From JAAYRG01 sp964643255 (GTDB taxonomy: Bacteria > Bacillota > Clostridia > Lachnospirales > Lachnospiraceae), in assembly GCA_964643255.1 (NCBI GenBank), contig CAZXSM010000014.1, positions 1-32,452 on the forward strand: a stretch of DNA of 32,452 nt, given 5' to 3'. The notes beneath the pieces were generated by a model that was given only the letters and a program-made list of their open reading frames with translations, had not been told where the DNA came from and made no database searches. Made by a program: the position numbers and the translations under genes. Below, piece by piece: positions 1 to 8,680 of this stretch (the first letter of the stretch is position 1; every line of letters starts with the position of its first letter).

Positions 1-102
1 GGTGTTTTATGTAATATTTTGATTATTTATATAATTACTAGAAATTACTTCTATTTGTTTGTAAATCGAAATATATGCATAGTCTTACTAGTGCAGATAA
101 AA

Positions 103-1068
103 TTAATAACCCATAGATTCAAGGGCCATATCTATCACTTCTGAATTTAAAAGAGAAAAGTCATTACTTACCAATGGGTCTTCGCCATTAAGTATACATC
201 TTCCCATTTGCTCAAACTCAAGGGTATAATTATTAGGTACACGTAGAGTCCTAGAAATTGTTTGATTGTCTTTAACAATATGATAGGTTAGATCACCATC
301 TTGGTTAAATTCAATTGGTGCCTCTATTACACCTTCACTGCCATAAATGAAAAATCTGTCACCATTTTGACCACTGCACATACCACTTAATGCATTTGCT
401 TTTATACCATTTTCAAATTTTAAAAACACATTTGAATAATCATCAATTCCACCTTCTGTAAAGTCACCAATTGCCTTTACATTAATAGGTTTTTCGCCTA
501 CAAAGTTAAGTATTAGGCTTATTGGATAACAACCTACATCATAAGTACTGCCTCCGTAGCAATCTTTTTTCATCCTAATATTATCAGCAGAAGGTGGAGG
601 TATTAGAAATGTGGATTCTATAAAGGTGATTTCGCCTATTTCTCCACTATCAATAACTTGTTTGATTTCTTTAATTATAGGACTATGTAAATATGCAAAA
701 GCCTCCATAAGAAGTACATTGTTTTCCTTACACACATCAAGAACTTCTTCCAATTCCTTCTTGGAACCAGTAATAGGCTTTTCACATAAAATATGTTTGC
801 CAGCCTTTGCCGCTTTCTTAATCCATTCTCCATGTAGGTTATTAGGAAGAGGAATATAAACAACATCAATGTTATCATCTTCTAATAATTCTTCATAACT
901 TCCATATACGTTTTCAAAGGCGAACAAGTCCTGAAATTCTATTGCTTTGGCTATATCACGACTTGCAATTCCATATAAATTGCAATTATAGGCCTCCATC
1001 ATAGCTGGAATAGTAACAGTTTTTGCAATATTTGCAGTACCTAGAACACCCCAATTTAATTTTTTCAT
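103..1068 (-). CDS. Gfo/Idh/MocA-family oxidoreductase
   Basis: Predicted NAD(P)-dependent sugar or cyclitol-type dehydrogenase of 321 residues, the usual family length. The N-terminus is a Rossmann nucleotide-binding fold (GVLGTANIA, residues 8-16). The family EKP motif is at about residues 96-98 (LCEKPIT), its lysine being the usual catalytic residue. A GGSTYDVGCYP segment matches the dehydrogenase-family loop near the active site. I chose the ATG at 1068 because GGAGG lies 10 bases upstream; the open frame runs on to 1086, but the earlier ATG overlaps that ribosome-binding site. No operon partner is visible in the window and the substrate cannot be told from sequence. Family assignment is firm; the specific reaction is unknown. 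Confidence 0.9.
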   Translation of the reverse strand: MKKLNWGVLGTANIAKTVTIPAMMEAYNCNLYGIASRDIAKAIEFQDLFAFENVYGSYEELLEDDNIDVVYIPLPNNLHGEWIKKAAKAGKHILCEKPITGSKKELEEVLDVCKENNVLLMEAFAYLHSPIIKEIKQVIDSGEIGEITFIESTFLIPPPSADNIRMKKDCYGGSTYDVGCYPISLILNFVGEKPINVKAIGDFTEGGIDDYSNVFLKFENGIKANALSGMCSGQNGDRFFIYGSEGVIEAPIEFNQDGDLTYHIVKDNQTISRTLRVPNNYTLEFEQMGRCILNGEDPLVSNDFSLLNSEVIDMALESMGY

Positions 1069-1415
1069 AATTGTAAAACCCTCCATTTTGTGTAAGATTA
1101 TAAAATGTGTTTACATCTTGTAATCTTTTGTTTTATAGGAAAATATAAAATTAACTATTATATTTATTATATGTTATATTTCTAAAAAAAGAAATGAATA
1201 ATTTAGTGAAAAGGCTGAAAGAAAAACATTAGAAGTTGTAAAGCTCAAAAGGCCAAAAACTTTCATTAATTTTTGTTGGCTTTTTTCCTAGATAAAAAGC
1301 TATAGAAGTGTTAAAGTAGACAAATAGGTAATAAATTATTTATCATAAATATGTATATAATTTACAACTATAATAAGAGTTATAAACTTTTATTAGGGAT
1401 ATGGAGGAAGGTCAT
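1069..1415. other. divergent intergenic region, oxidoreductase / nrdD
   Basis: About 350 AT-rich bases between two divergent genes. Leftward, a TATAAT on the minus strand (1097-1102) lies close upstream of the oxidoreductase start, with only a weak -35 (TTACAA). Rightward, TATAAT copies at 1356-1361 and 1369-1374 precede nrdD but no good -35 was found. A hairpin with a T run (1252-1286) is listed separately. I saw no clear NrdR box and no gene. Confidence 0.45.
1252..1286 (+). terminator. hairpin plus T-run in the nrdD upstream region
   Basis: GCCAA at 1253-1257 pairs with TTGGC at 1276-1280; AAA/TTT pairs extend the stem past a bulged G, and six T follow (1281-1286). No plus-strand gene lies upstream in the window, so this could be an attenuator in a long nrdD leader, the terminator of an unseen small transcript, or chance in AT-rich DNA. 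Confidence 0.35.
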
Positions 1416-3581
1416 ATGAAAGTACTTAAGCGAAATAGTAAACTGACAGATTTTGACAAGAGTAAAATTGAGGCGGCTATTCTTAAGGCAATGAAGGGTG
1501 GTAGCGGCATTGTTAAAGAAACAATTGCAAGAGATATCGCTATAGAGATTGAAGAAGAATGCCAAGATCTTGAGTGTGTAAGTGTTTATGACATTGAAAA
1601 TAGAGTCTTTAATAAACTAATTGATAAAGACCAGCGTTTAACAGCTAAGGCCTATGAAGGATATAGAAAAGTACGTGAGTTTCAAAGAAATATTAAAAAT
1701 TCAACAGATGAGTCTATTGGAGAATTACTTGACGGAACTAGTGAATATTGGAACTCAGAAAATTCAAACAAAAACACTAAAATAGTTACAACCCAAAGAG
1801 ATTATCTTGCAGGTATAACCAGTGAAGATATTTCTAAAAGATATTTATTGACGCCAGAAGTATTGCAGGCTCATAATGAAGGGATAATCCATTTTCATGA
1901 CATGGATTATTTTGCACAAAAGACATTATATAATTGCAGTCTTATTGACTTAGAAGACATGCTACAAAATGGAACGGTTATTAATGGAGTAATGATTGAG
2001 AAACCTAAGAGATTAATAACAGCTATGACAATAGCAACACAGATAATTACAGCTGTAAGTTCATCCCAATATGGTGGAACAACAATAACCCTTACTCACT
2101 TAGCTCCATTTGTAAGAGATAGTTATAAGCGCCATTTGCGTAAATACCGAAAAAGAGATATTGACGAGGAAACTTGTGCCAAGTATGCAAAAGAAGATCT
2201 TATAAAAGAAATAAATGATAGTGTTCAAACCTTTAATTATCAAGTTAATTCTATGACAACAACTAATGGTCAAGCACCTTTTCTTTCAGTTTTTATGTAT
2301 CTTGGTGAAACTGAAGAATATAAAGCGGAATTAGCACTTTTAATTGAAGAGTTCTTTAAACAAAGAATGCTTGGCTTTAAAAATGAAAAAGGTGTATACA
2401 TAACTCAGGCATTTCCTAAACTCCTTTATGTTTTGGAAGAAAGCAATATACACGAGGACAGTGAATACTGGTATTTGACAGAACTTGCTGCAAAATGTTC
2501 AGCAAAGAGAATGGTACCAGATTATATATCAGAAAAAATGATGCTTAAACTAAAAGTAGACCAAAATGGCAATGGCCAATGTTATCCATGTATGGGTTGT
2601 AGAAGTTTCTTAACACCATATGTTGATGAAAATGGAAAGCCAAAATACTATGGTAGATTTAATCAAGGGGTTGTTACCCTAAACCTAGTAGATATAGCTC
2701 TTTCATCAGAGGGAAATATTCATGAGTTTTGGACCCTTATGGAAGAAAGAACTGAGTTGTGTCACCGCGCACTTAAGCTTAGACATGAAAGGCTAGAAGG
2801 AACCCCATCTGATGTTGCCCCCATCTTATGGCAGCACGGAGGTATGGCTAGGCTTGAAAAGGGTGAAACTATAGATAAACTATTACATAATGGCTATTCC
2901 ACTATTTCCCTTGGCTATGCAGGCTTATATGAATGTGTAAAATATATGACAGGTTATAGTCAGACAGATGAAAAGGGTAAAGAGTTTGCTTTAGAAGTAA
3001 TGCAATATATGAATGACAAATGTAATATCTGGAAAGAAGAAGAACATGTAGACTATAGTGTATATGGAAGTCCAATTGAAAGTACTACATATAAATTCGC
3101 TCAATGTTTAAGGAAAAGATTCGGTACTATAGAAGGTATAACTGATAAGGATTATATTACCAATAGTTATCATGTACCAGTAACAGAAGAAATTGACCCA
3201 TTTACAAAGCTTTGCTTCGAAAGTCAATTTCAAGAGCTATCACCAGGTGGAGCGATTTCTTATATAGAAACAGCCAACCTTACAGACAATACTGAAGCAG
3301 TACTTGAAGTTGTTAAATTTATCTATGATAACATCATGTATGCGGAACTTAATACAAAATCAGACCATTGTAACGTATGTGGATTTGATGGAGAGATATT
3401 GATAGATGATAATATGGAATGGTATTGTCCTAACTGTGGTAATAGAGACCAAGACAAGATGAATGTGGCAAGAAGAACATGTGGATATATAGGTACAAAC
3501 TTCTTTAACAAGGGTAGGACTCAAGAAATCAAAGAGAGATACGTACACTTAGATACACATGATTATGTAGAGACAAATTAA
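1416..3581 (+). CDS. nrdD: anaerobic ribonucleoside-triphosphate reductase (class III)
   Basis: Glycyl-radical enzyme that reduces ribonucleoside triphosphates to deoxynucleotides without oxygen; 721 residues, normal length. Residues 1 to about 95 form the regulatory ATP-cone (starts MKVLKRNSKLTDFDKSKIEA). The catalytic barrel follows, with the cysteine-rich CYPCMGCRSFL stretch that includes the family's active-site cysteine. Near the C-terminus are a zinc site made of two CxxC pairs (CNVC and CPNC) and the glycyl-radical motif RRTCGYIG; the radical glycine, before the tyrosine, is at about residue 690. The ATG at 1416 is preferred over that at 1401 because GGAGG (1403-1407) sits 8 bases before it. 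The activase gene nrdG follows after about 90 bases, as is common. Oxygen sensitivity of this class fits an anaerobic lifestyle. Confidence 0.97.
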   Translation: MKVLKRNSKLTDFDKSKIEAAILKAMKGGSGIVKETIARDIAIEIEEECQDLECVSVYDIENRVFNKLIDKDQRLTAKAYEGYRKVREFQRNIKNSTDESIGELLDGTSEYWNSENSNKNTKIVTTQRDYLAGITSEDISKRYLLTPEVLQAHNEGIIHFHDMDYFAQKTLYNCSLIDLEDMLQNGTVINGVMIEKPKRLITAMTIATQIITAVSSSQYGGTTITLTHLAPFVRDSYKRHLRKYRKRDIDEETCAKYAKEDLIKEINDSVQTFNYQVNSMTTTNGQAPFLSVFMYLGETEEYKAELALLIEEFFKQRMLGFKNEKGVYITQAFPKLLYVLEESNIHEDSEYWYLTELAAKCSAKRMVPDYISEKMMLKLKVDQNGNGQCYPCMGCRSFLTPYVDENGKPKYYGRFNQGVVTLNLVDIALSSEGNIHEFWTLMEERTELCHRALKLRHERLEGTPSDVAPILWQHGGMARLEKGETIDKLLHNGYSTISLGYAGLYECVKYMTGYSQTDEKGKEFALEVMQYMNDKCNIWKEEEHVDYSVYGSPIESTTYKFAQCLRKRFGTIEGITDKDYITNSYHVPVTEEIDPFTKLCFESQFQELSPGGAISYIETANLTDNTEAVLEVVKFIYDNIMYAELNTKSDHCNVCGFDGEILIDDNMEWYCPNCGNRDQDKMNVARRTCGYIGTNFFNKGRTQEIKERYVHLDTHDYVETN

Positions 3582-3594
3582 AATTTATATTTAT

Positions 3595-3628
3595 GAATGG
3601 GTCAGAATGAAAACTTTTGACCCATTCT
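3595..3628 (+). promoter_or_regulatory. 10-bp hairpin between nrdD and nrdG
   Basis: GAATGGGTCA (3595-3604) and TGACCCATTC (3619-3628) are perfect inverted repeats around a 14-base loop, followed by TTTG. The weak T run suggests partial termination or an mRNA-stabilising hairpin that sets nrdD above nrdG, rather than a full terminator. Confidence 0.6.
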
Positions 3629-3674
3629 TTGTAAGTAGAATAGGATAAAAAAGATAAAAAGGAAGAAAATCACC

Positions 3675-4133
3675 ATGAGATACGCGAAAATCAAGAAAAT
3701 GGATATAGCAAATGGCAAAGGCATAAGAGTATCATTGTTTGTACAAGGATGTAAATTTCGCTGCAAAGGTTGCTTTAATAAAGAAACATGGGATTTTGAT
3801 GGAGGAAAAGAGTGGAATAAGGAAATAGAGGATATTTTTATTGAATTATGCATGCAAGCTCATATTCAAGCCGTTTCAATATTAGGTGGAGAACCATTAC
3901 AGCAGGATGATGATTTGTTACATTTGCTAAAAAGAATTAAGAGGGAAGTGAAAAAACCTATATCCTTATGGACAGGTTATAAGTTTGAAGAAATTCCAGC
4001 AGATAAAAAAGAATGGCTTAATTATATAGATGAAATTACAGACGGACAATTTGTAGAAGAACTAAAAAATCTTAAGTTAGATTTTAGAGGAAGTAGTAAT
4101 CAAAAAAGATATATCAAAGGTATAGACTATTAA
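3675..4133 (+). CDS. nrdG: anaerobic ribonucleotide reductase activating protein
   Basis: Radical-SAM activase that makes the glycyl radical on NrdD by cleaving S-adenosylmethionine with a [4Fe-4S] cluster. The 152-residue length is typical. The cluster motif CxxxCxxC is visible as CKFRCKGC (about residues 27-34), preceded by RVSLFVQGC, and an SILGGEP segment matches the SAM-binding GGEP motif. The start at 3675 has GGAAGA about 8 bases upstream. It lies 93 bases after nrdD on the same strand, in the usual order, and is probably cotranscribed with it through the intervening hairpin. Confidence 0.95.
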   Translation: MRYAKIKKMDIANGKGIRVSLFVQGCKFRCKGCFNKETWDFDGGKEWNKEIEDIFIELCMQAHIQAVSILGGEPLQQDDDLLHLLKRIKREVKKPISLWTGYKFEEIPADKKEWLNYIDEITDGQFVEELKNLKLDFRGSSNQKRYIKGIDY

Positions 4134-4262
4134 TCCACCCTAATATCTTAAATTTATATTATGTTTTGCTTGCATCAGGTTTAAAAACACCTTTTGCATG
4201 TATAATGTAATTAAAGAAATATAATCAAATTATAATAAGATAATTAGGACAAGGAGGTAATA

Positions 4263-5027
4263 ATGATTAAAAGAAAAGTAAGTCTATTTATGATTATGTT
4301 TTTACTAACTTGGATATTTATAGGATGTAGTGTTAATAATGATGGAGCTAGTGGAGTGGATGGTGAAGATATAGTAACTTTTGAGGCTACAGTCCTTGAA
4401 CATAATGGAGGTTTGCTGGTAACCCCTGTAGAAGGAAGTTCAGAACTTAATTCATCTGATAAAATATATGTATCATTAGCTAATTCAGAAGAAGATCAAG
4501 ATAATCAACTGCCTAAGTTTAATTCTGGAGATTTGTTAGAGATAAGATATGATGGTCTTATAGCAGAGTCTTACCCTGCTCAAATAACAGCATCTAAGGT
4601 AGAAATTCTTGGTAGAAACCTTCTTATTGATGGATATTTCGCTATAATAGATGATTTATATAATGAAGATGTTGGATTAAATAGTGGGATTACAATGATA
4701 GCCTTTGATACTAGTAAGTGGATAAACTTATCCAAAGCAGAAATAGAAGTATTATTTAATATAGTTAAAGACAAATATAAATTGGATGTAATAAGTGCGA
4801 CCTTTGAAGATTTAGAAGACCAAGGATTAATAATTAATGATGGTGGTAAGTATTTTGATGAGGGAATTTTAATTGAATTAACCAATCTGGAATATAAAGA
4901 TTCAAAGGAATTAATCGCTACAGTTGGCAAATGGAGATCTGGAGATGGTGGAATAGGCTGGGATGCCAAAGCTAGCTATAAAGATGATAATTGGCAAGTT
5001 ATAAGAGATAACACATGGATTTCCTAA
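4263..5027 (+). CDS. lipoprotein with YobA-like (DUF3221) domain
   Basis: Secreted, membrane-anchored protein of 254 residues. The N-terminus is a lipoprotein signal: lysines and arginine, a hydrophobic stretch, then a lipobox ending FIGC with the lipidated cysteine at about residue 22. Residues about 35-115 resemble the small beta domain of YobA-like DUF3221 proteins (phrases such as VEGSSELNSSDKIYVSL and ESYPAQITASKVEI). The remaining C-terminal part, ending in DDNWQVIRDNTWIS, looks like a second extracytoplasmic domain that I cannot name. AAGGAGG at 4251-4257 fixes the start. The role is unknown; envelope or extracellular binding is a guess. Confidence 0.75.
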   Translation: MIKRKVSLFMIMFLLTWIFIGCSVNNDGASGVDGEDIVTFEATVLEHNGGLLVTPVEGSSELNSSDKIYVSLANSEEDQDNQLPKFNSGDLLEIRYDGLIAESYPAQITASKVEILGRNLLIDGYFAIIDDLYNEDVGLNSGITMIAFDTSKWINLSKAEIEVLFNIVKDKYKLDVISATFEDLEDQGLIINDGGKYFDEGILIELTNLEYKDSKELIATVGKWRSGDGGIGWDAKASYKDDNWQVIRDNTWIS

Positions 5028-5143
5028 TATATTTAAAAAAGCCAGTCACTACTAATATGAATAAATAAGCTTGACCTAGATGGTAACATTTGATATAAAT
5101 ACATTAACCATAAATTAAAAAAAGAAAGGATATTTTTTAAAAT

Positions 5144-5929
5144 ATGATAAAACTAATAGCATCAGATATTGATGGTACTTTAGTAAAAGACGGTTATCAC
5201 ACATTAGATCCTAGAATTGTTGAACTAATTCTAGAATTAAAGGAAAAAGGTATTATCTTTGTTGCTGCAAGTGGTAGACAGTATCCAAGCATAAAAAGGT
5301 TATTTAGAGATATTAAGGATGATGTTATATTTGTAGCAGAAAATGGAGCTTATGTTGTAGTTAGAGGAACAGAGCTGTATGAACATAGAATGGATAAAAC
5401 ATTAGCAATAGAACTTATTAAAGAAATCCGCCAACTAGAAGATTGTTTTATGACTGTTTCAGTAAAAGACACATTATATATAGAAAGTCATGACGATCAT
5501 TTTAAAGACTTATTAATTAATGGTTATAAGAATGATGTTACTATAGTTGATGATGTTTTAGCTGAGGATCTTGATATTATTAAAGTGTCTATATATAGAA
5601 AAGATGGAATAGATGAAGTAGCTGAAAAAATGGTCCCAAGATGGGATGACAGGCTCAAATGTAGTATTGCTGGAGGAAGATGGCTAGACTTTATGGATTT
5701 AAAGGTAGATAAAGGTAATGCTCTTGCTGTAATTCAACAAGAGCTAGAGATTGGAATCCATGAGACTATGGCCTTTGGTGATAACATAAATGATATAGGC
5801 ATGTTAAAGCAGGCTGGTGAATCCTATGCAGTAGCTAATGCAAGAGAAGAGGTAAAGGCTGTAGCAAAGCATATAGCGGATAATAACTTAGATGGTGGAG
5901 TTGTTAAGGTATTAGAGACTTTGGTCTAG
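5144..5929 (+). CDS. HAD-family (Cof type) phosphatase
   Basis: Cytoplasmic HAD-superfamily hydrolase of 261 residues, typical of the Cof/YidA group that dephosphorylates small sugar- or cofactor-phosphates. Motif I is SDIDGT (residues 7-12, nucleophile and general-acid aspartates). A serine after VAA (VAASGRQ) fits motif II. VDKGNAL supplies the motif III lysine and FGDNINDIGML is the acidic motif IV. The cap domain lies between motifs II and III, as in class IIB enzymes. It has its own terminator just downstream. Substrate specificity is not predictable in this family. Confidence 0.9.
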   Translation: MIKLIASDIDGTLVKDGYHTLDPRIVELILELKEKGIIFVAASGRQYPSIKRLFRDIKDDVIFVAENGAYVVVRGTELYEHRMDKTLAIELIKEIRQLEDCFMTVSVKDTLYIESHDDHFKDLLINGYKNDVTIVDDVLAEDLDIIKVSIYRKDGIDEVAEKMVPRWDDRLKCSIAGGRWLDFMDLKVDKGNALAVIQQELEIGIHETMAFGDNINDIGMLKQAGESYAVANAREEVKAVAKHIADNNLDGGVVKVLETLV

Positions 5930-5951
5930 GATACATACATGCTCATATAAA

Positions 5952-5986
5952 AAGAAGCTGTGACTTAAAATCATAGCTTCTTTTTT
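5952..5986. terminator. bidirectional terminator
   Basis: GAAGCTGTGA and TCATAGCTTC (5954-5963 and 5971-5980) form a 10-bp stem with one G-U pair and a 7-base loop. Six T follow on the plus strand and five T on the minus strand. It can end the HAD gene rightward and the SipW-substrate gene leftward. Confidence 0.85.
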
Positions 5987-6096
5987 GGCTCATTTTTATT
6001 TGTTACAACTTCTTTTAAAATTTAATTGTCTTTAAATAAAATATATAATTTTCTGAAGATAATATAAGAAGCTAGACTTTAATGATTATTACAGAA

Positions 6097-6768
6097 TTAA
6101 TCGACTTGAGTTGCAGAAATGGATATTTTTAATTTTACTTCAGCTGGTGTTAATTGGTTACCTAGGGAGTTATCAATTGAATCAGTATATAGCCATCTCC
6201 AATAGATTGTGTGAGCTTGGCTAGTGGTAAGTTCTGGTGGAGTTGAGCCAGGATAGTAGCGTTTAACAGAATAAGGATTTTCAGATTTGTAATTATAACT
6301 GGCATCACCTGAGAGCCTAATAATGTCTGTCAACATCTTATTCCAAGACCCAAAATCTTCTTCTTCCTGTCCATCCAGGCTCCACTGTATATTACTATTT
6401 TCTAAAATACTAGTATCAATATTACTTCCATCCACGCTAATCATAAAGTCATAAGCTACATCAGGGCTTGCTTTACCACCTTCATAAGGAAAGCTAAAAC
6501 TTGCACTTCCGCTAGTACCTGGTGCAATTACATTACTAGAGCTTAATACAGTTTCATCACCACTACTATTGCTATAACTAGGCTTAAATAAGTCACTTAA
6601 GTCAATGGAACTTTCACTAGCATTAAATCCCCAATAAGCTACTTTTGCTGAAGCTTCATCACCAGCTTCTGTAACATACTTAGCAAATGTCCTAGCAACA
6701 AAAGTTGAAGTAATTAGTGTGAGAGCAAATATAAACATGGCTGCTCTTATTGTGTTGGTTTTGGTCAA
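6097..6768 (-). CDS. SipW-dependent secreted protein (TasA/camelysin-like)
   Basis: Secreted protein of 223 residues, the likely substrate of the neighbouring SipW signal peptidase. The N-terminus has the recognisable SipW-type signal: a basic start, hydrophobic core, then TFAKYVTEAGDEASAKVAYW, which resembles leaders of TasA, camelysin and other SipW clients. The mature part is acidic and polar, rich in serine and beta-prone segments, with no enzyme motif I can see. The TTG at 6768 is chosen because AAGGAGG lies 8 bases upstream; the open frame extends to 6807 without support. In characterised relatives such proteins form extracellular fibres or a surface coat; here that role is inferred only from the leader and the gene pair. 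Confidence 0.8.
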   Translation of the reverse strand: MTKTNTIRAAMFIFALTLITSTFVARTFAKYVTEAGDEASAKVAYWGFNASESSIDLSDLFKPSYSNSSGDETVLSSSNVIAPGTSGSASFSFPYEGGKASPDVAYDFMISVDGSNIDTSILENSNIQWSLDGQEEEDFGSWNKMLTDIIRLSGDASYNYKSENPYSVKRYYPGSTPPELTTSQAHTIYWRWLYTDSIDNSLGNQLTPAEVKLKISISATQVD

Positions 6769-6832
6769 ATAAAATTCCTCCTTTAAAATAATTATTAATA
6801 TTATCAATAGTTACAAGTAAAAGATTAACCTC

Positions 6833-7468
6833 TTAGCTATCTGTAAGTCTAGCAATCTCAGCCTCTAACTTAATGTTTTTCTCTTTTTCTAATTTGGAAT
6901 AAAGATATTTATACATGAAATGGTAGATAAGAAATAAGAAGATAGGAATACCAATGAATGTTGCCATTCCAAGAGGTCTTTGTAAGAAGAGTGCGAAGTT
7001 CCCAAGTTCAGGAATCCTTGAAACATATTTGCCTATCACTTGATCTGGAGCGACTAGGTCTTTATCAGCGGCATTACTAGCATCGCCCTTAGTCTTAAAA
7101 CGACAAGATCCATTTGAATCCTTTTCAATGGAAATAATTCGATGGGTAACAAGATTAGATGCTCCTTCAGGCTTAAAGCCAATAACATCTCCGACTTTTA
7201 AGTCATCTTCATTAACATTGCTAACAAATATTAAGTCCCCGACTTCGATGTGTCCTTCATCAAAACCTGACATGGACCCTGACATAACAATCATAGGGGT
7301 AATCCCAAAAAGAGAAGTAGGTATATCTGGATATATAATACCCTTAAATAAGAATAGAAGATTAGACATTAGAATTAATCCAAATCCTAAACACCCGATT
7401 AATCCTAAGACAGATTTAAAACTAGGCCTTTGGCCATATTGCTTTAATATATTTTCCTTCGTGTTCAT
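6833..7468 (-). CDS. sipW: signal peptidase I, SipW (ER-type)
   Basis: Membrane signal peptidase of 211 residues. The nucleophilic serine is in MSGSMSG, and a histidine in THRIISIE replaces the lysine of ordinary bacterial enzymes, which defines the SipW/ER type. The aspartate-containing DKDLVAPDQVIGKYV box follows. Hydrophobic segments flank the catalytic domain at both ends, so the active site should face outward. The ATG at 7468 has AGGAGG only 2 bases upstream, unusually close. The frame stays open to a GTG at 7552, but that stretch contains the promoter and has no ribosome-binding site. It lies 64 bases upstream of its probable substrate gene, forming a two-gene secretion unit. Confidence 0.92.
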   Translation of the reverse strand: MNTKENILKQYGQRPSFKSVLGLIGCLGFGLILMSNLLFLFKGIIYPDIPTSLFGITPMIVMSGSMSGFDEGHIEVGDLIFVSNVNEDDLKVGDVIGFKPEGASNLVTHRIISIEKDSNGSCRFKTKGDASNAADKDLVAPDQVIGKYVSRIPELGNFALFLQRPLGMATFIGIPIFLFLIYHFMYKYLYSKLEKEKNIKLEAEIARLTDS

Positions 7469-7505
7469 TTCCTCCTTATTAAGTATTTGTATATAATTTC
7501 CTTTA

Positions 7506-7533
7506 ATTATACTAGAAAAAGGCTTATTGTCAA
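7506..7533 (-). promoter_or_regulatory. near-consensus sigma-A promoter of sipW
   Basis: On the minus strand TTGACA (7528-7533) and TATAAT (7506-7511) are separated by 16 bases and lie about 40 bases before the sipW start. Both hexamers are perfect, so without a repressor this should be strong. Confidence 0.85.
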
Positions 7534-7539
7534 TTATTT

Positions 7540-7555
7540 CTAGTGAATTCACTAG
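7540..7555. promoter_or_regulatory. perfect 16-bp palindrome upstream of sipW promoter
   Basis: CTAGTGAATTCACTAG is a perfect palindrome ending 6 bases upstream of the -35 hexamer. The position suits an activator or repressor dimer; the regulator is unknown. Confidence 0.6.
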
Positions 7556-7601
7556 CAGAAAAGTTTGATGAAAAATTCAGTTAAAATTAGTGATTAACAC
7601 T

Positions 7602-7653
7602 AAAAACTACTGGAAAGACTGCCAATAAGATAAAGGCCAGTCTTCCCAATAGT
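7602..7653 (-). terminator. terminator of the sulfhydrylase-like gene
   Basis: On the minus strand an imperfect stem forms between GGAAGACTGGCC (about 7635-7646) and the CAGTCTTTCC side (about 7612-7621), with ACTATT/AGTAGT extending the base. Five T follow (7602-7606). It begins about 20 bases past the stop codon at 7672. Confidence 0.7.
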
Positions 7654-7671
7654 CTCAAATTCTTAAACACA

Positions 7672-8680
7672 TTATGCTATAACCTTAAATGCCTCACTTA
7701 GATCCTCAATGATATCATCAATGTTTTCAGTCCCTATTGATAGGCGAATAGTATTAGGTTTGATACCAGAATTAGCAAGTTCATCCTTTGTCATCTGAGA
7801 ATGTGTAGTTGATGCGGGATGAATAACTAAGGATTTAACATCCGCTACATTAGCAAGTAATGAAAATAATTCTAATTGATCAATAAAGTTCTTAGCATTT
7901 TGCTCATCCCCCTTAATTTCAAATGTAAATATTGATCCACCACCATTAGGAAAATGTTTTTCATATAAGGCTTTCTGGTCTGAGTCATTTGATACTGAAG
8001 GATGGTTAACCTTTTCAACTTGAGGATGATTATTTAGATATTCTACAACCCTTAATGAATTTTCCACATGTCGTTCCACTCTTAGGGATAATGTCTCTAG
8101 TCCCTGAAGGAACAAGAAAGCATGGAAAGGAGAAAGGGTAGCTCCGGTGTCACGAAGTAGTAAAGCACGAATTTTAGTTATATAGGCTGCAGCCCCGACA
8201 TCTTTTGCAAAGCTAATGCCGTGATAGCTTGGATTTACTTCTACTAGTTCAGGGAATTTACCTGAAGCTTGCCAATCAAATTTGCCGCCATCTACTATAA
8301 CTCCCCCAATACTAGTTCCATGTCCACCTATAAACTTTGTAGCAGAATGAACCACTATATCTGCACCATATTCAATAGGCCTTAACAAATAAGGTGTTGC
8401 AAATGTATTGTCAACAATTAATGGAATATTATGTGCATGTGCAATATTCGCTAATCTTTCAATATCAACAACTTCTGAATTAGGATTTCCTAAACTTTCA
8501 ATGAAAAGGAGTTTGGTATTATCCTTAATAGAATTCTCTACTTCTTTATAATCAAAAGGATCTACAAAACTTGTATCAATCCCCCATCCTTTTGCTGTGT
8601 GATTTAATAAGTTAAAAGTTCCACCATATATATTCTTTGCAGCAACAATGTGGTCTCCATGGAATGCAATATTCGTTGCA
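7672..8680 (-). pseudogene. O-acetylhomoserine sulfhydrylase-like gene, 5' end missing
   Basis: PLP enzyme of the Cys/Met-metabolism family, which makes homocysteine from O-acetylhomoserine and sulfide. About 335 of an expected 425 or so residues are present, beginning near NIAFHGDHIVAAKN. The PLP lysine is in HSATKFIGGHG (codon at 8335-8337), and IVDNTFATPYLLRPIEYGAD is the conserved core. The first 90 or so residues are absent. Upstream of about 8680 the open frame continues to 8808 only as the antisense of the LysR gene, with no family resemblance and no ribosome-binding site. The gene is therefore 5'-truncated, either by a deletion or by a misjoined assembly. It would fit with the methionine operon further right. 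Confidence 0.85.

Noticed and set aside
1..102. Possible gene end or RNA at the left edge
   Set aside because: AT-rich, no open frame, hairpin or RNA signature.
1101..1120. Possible catabolite-response (cre) site before the oxidoreductase
   Set aside because: The minus strand TGTAAACACAT lacks the central CG of the cre consensus.
4580..4969. 129-codon open frame on the minus strand
   Set aside because: Antisense to the lipoprotein gene, no ribosome-binding site and no protein family resemblance.
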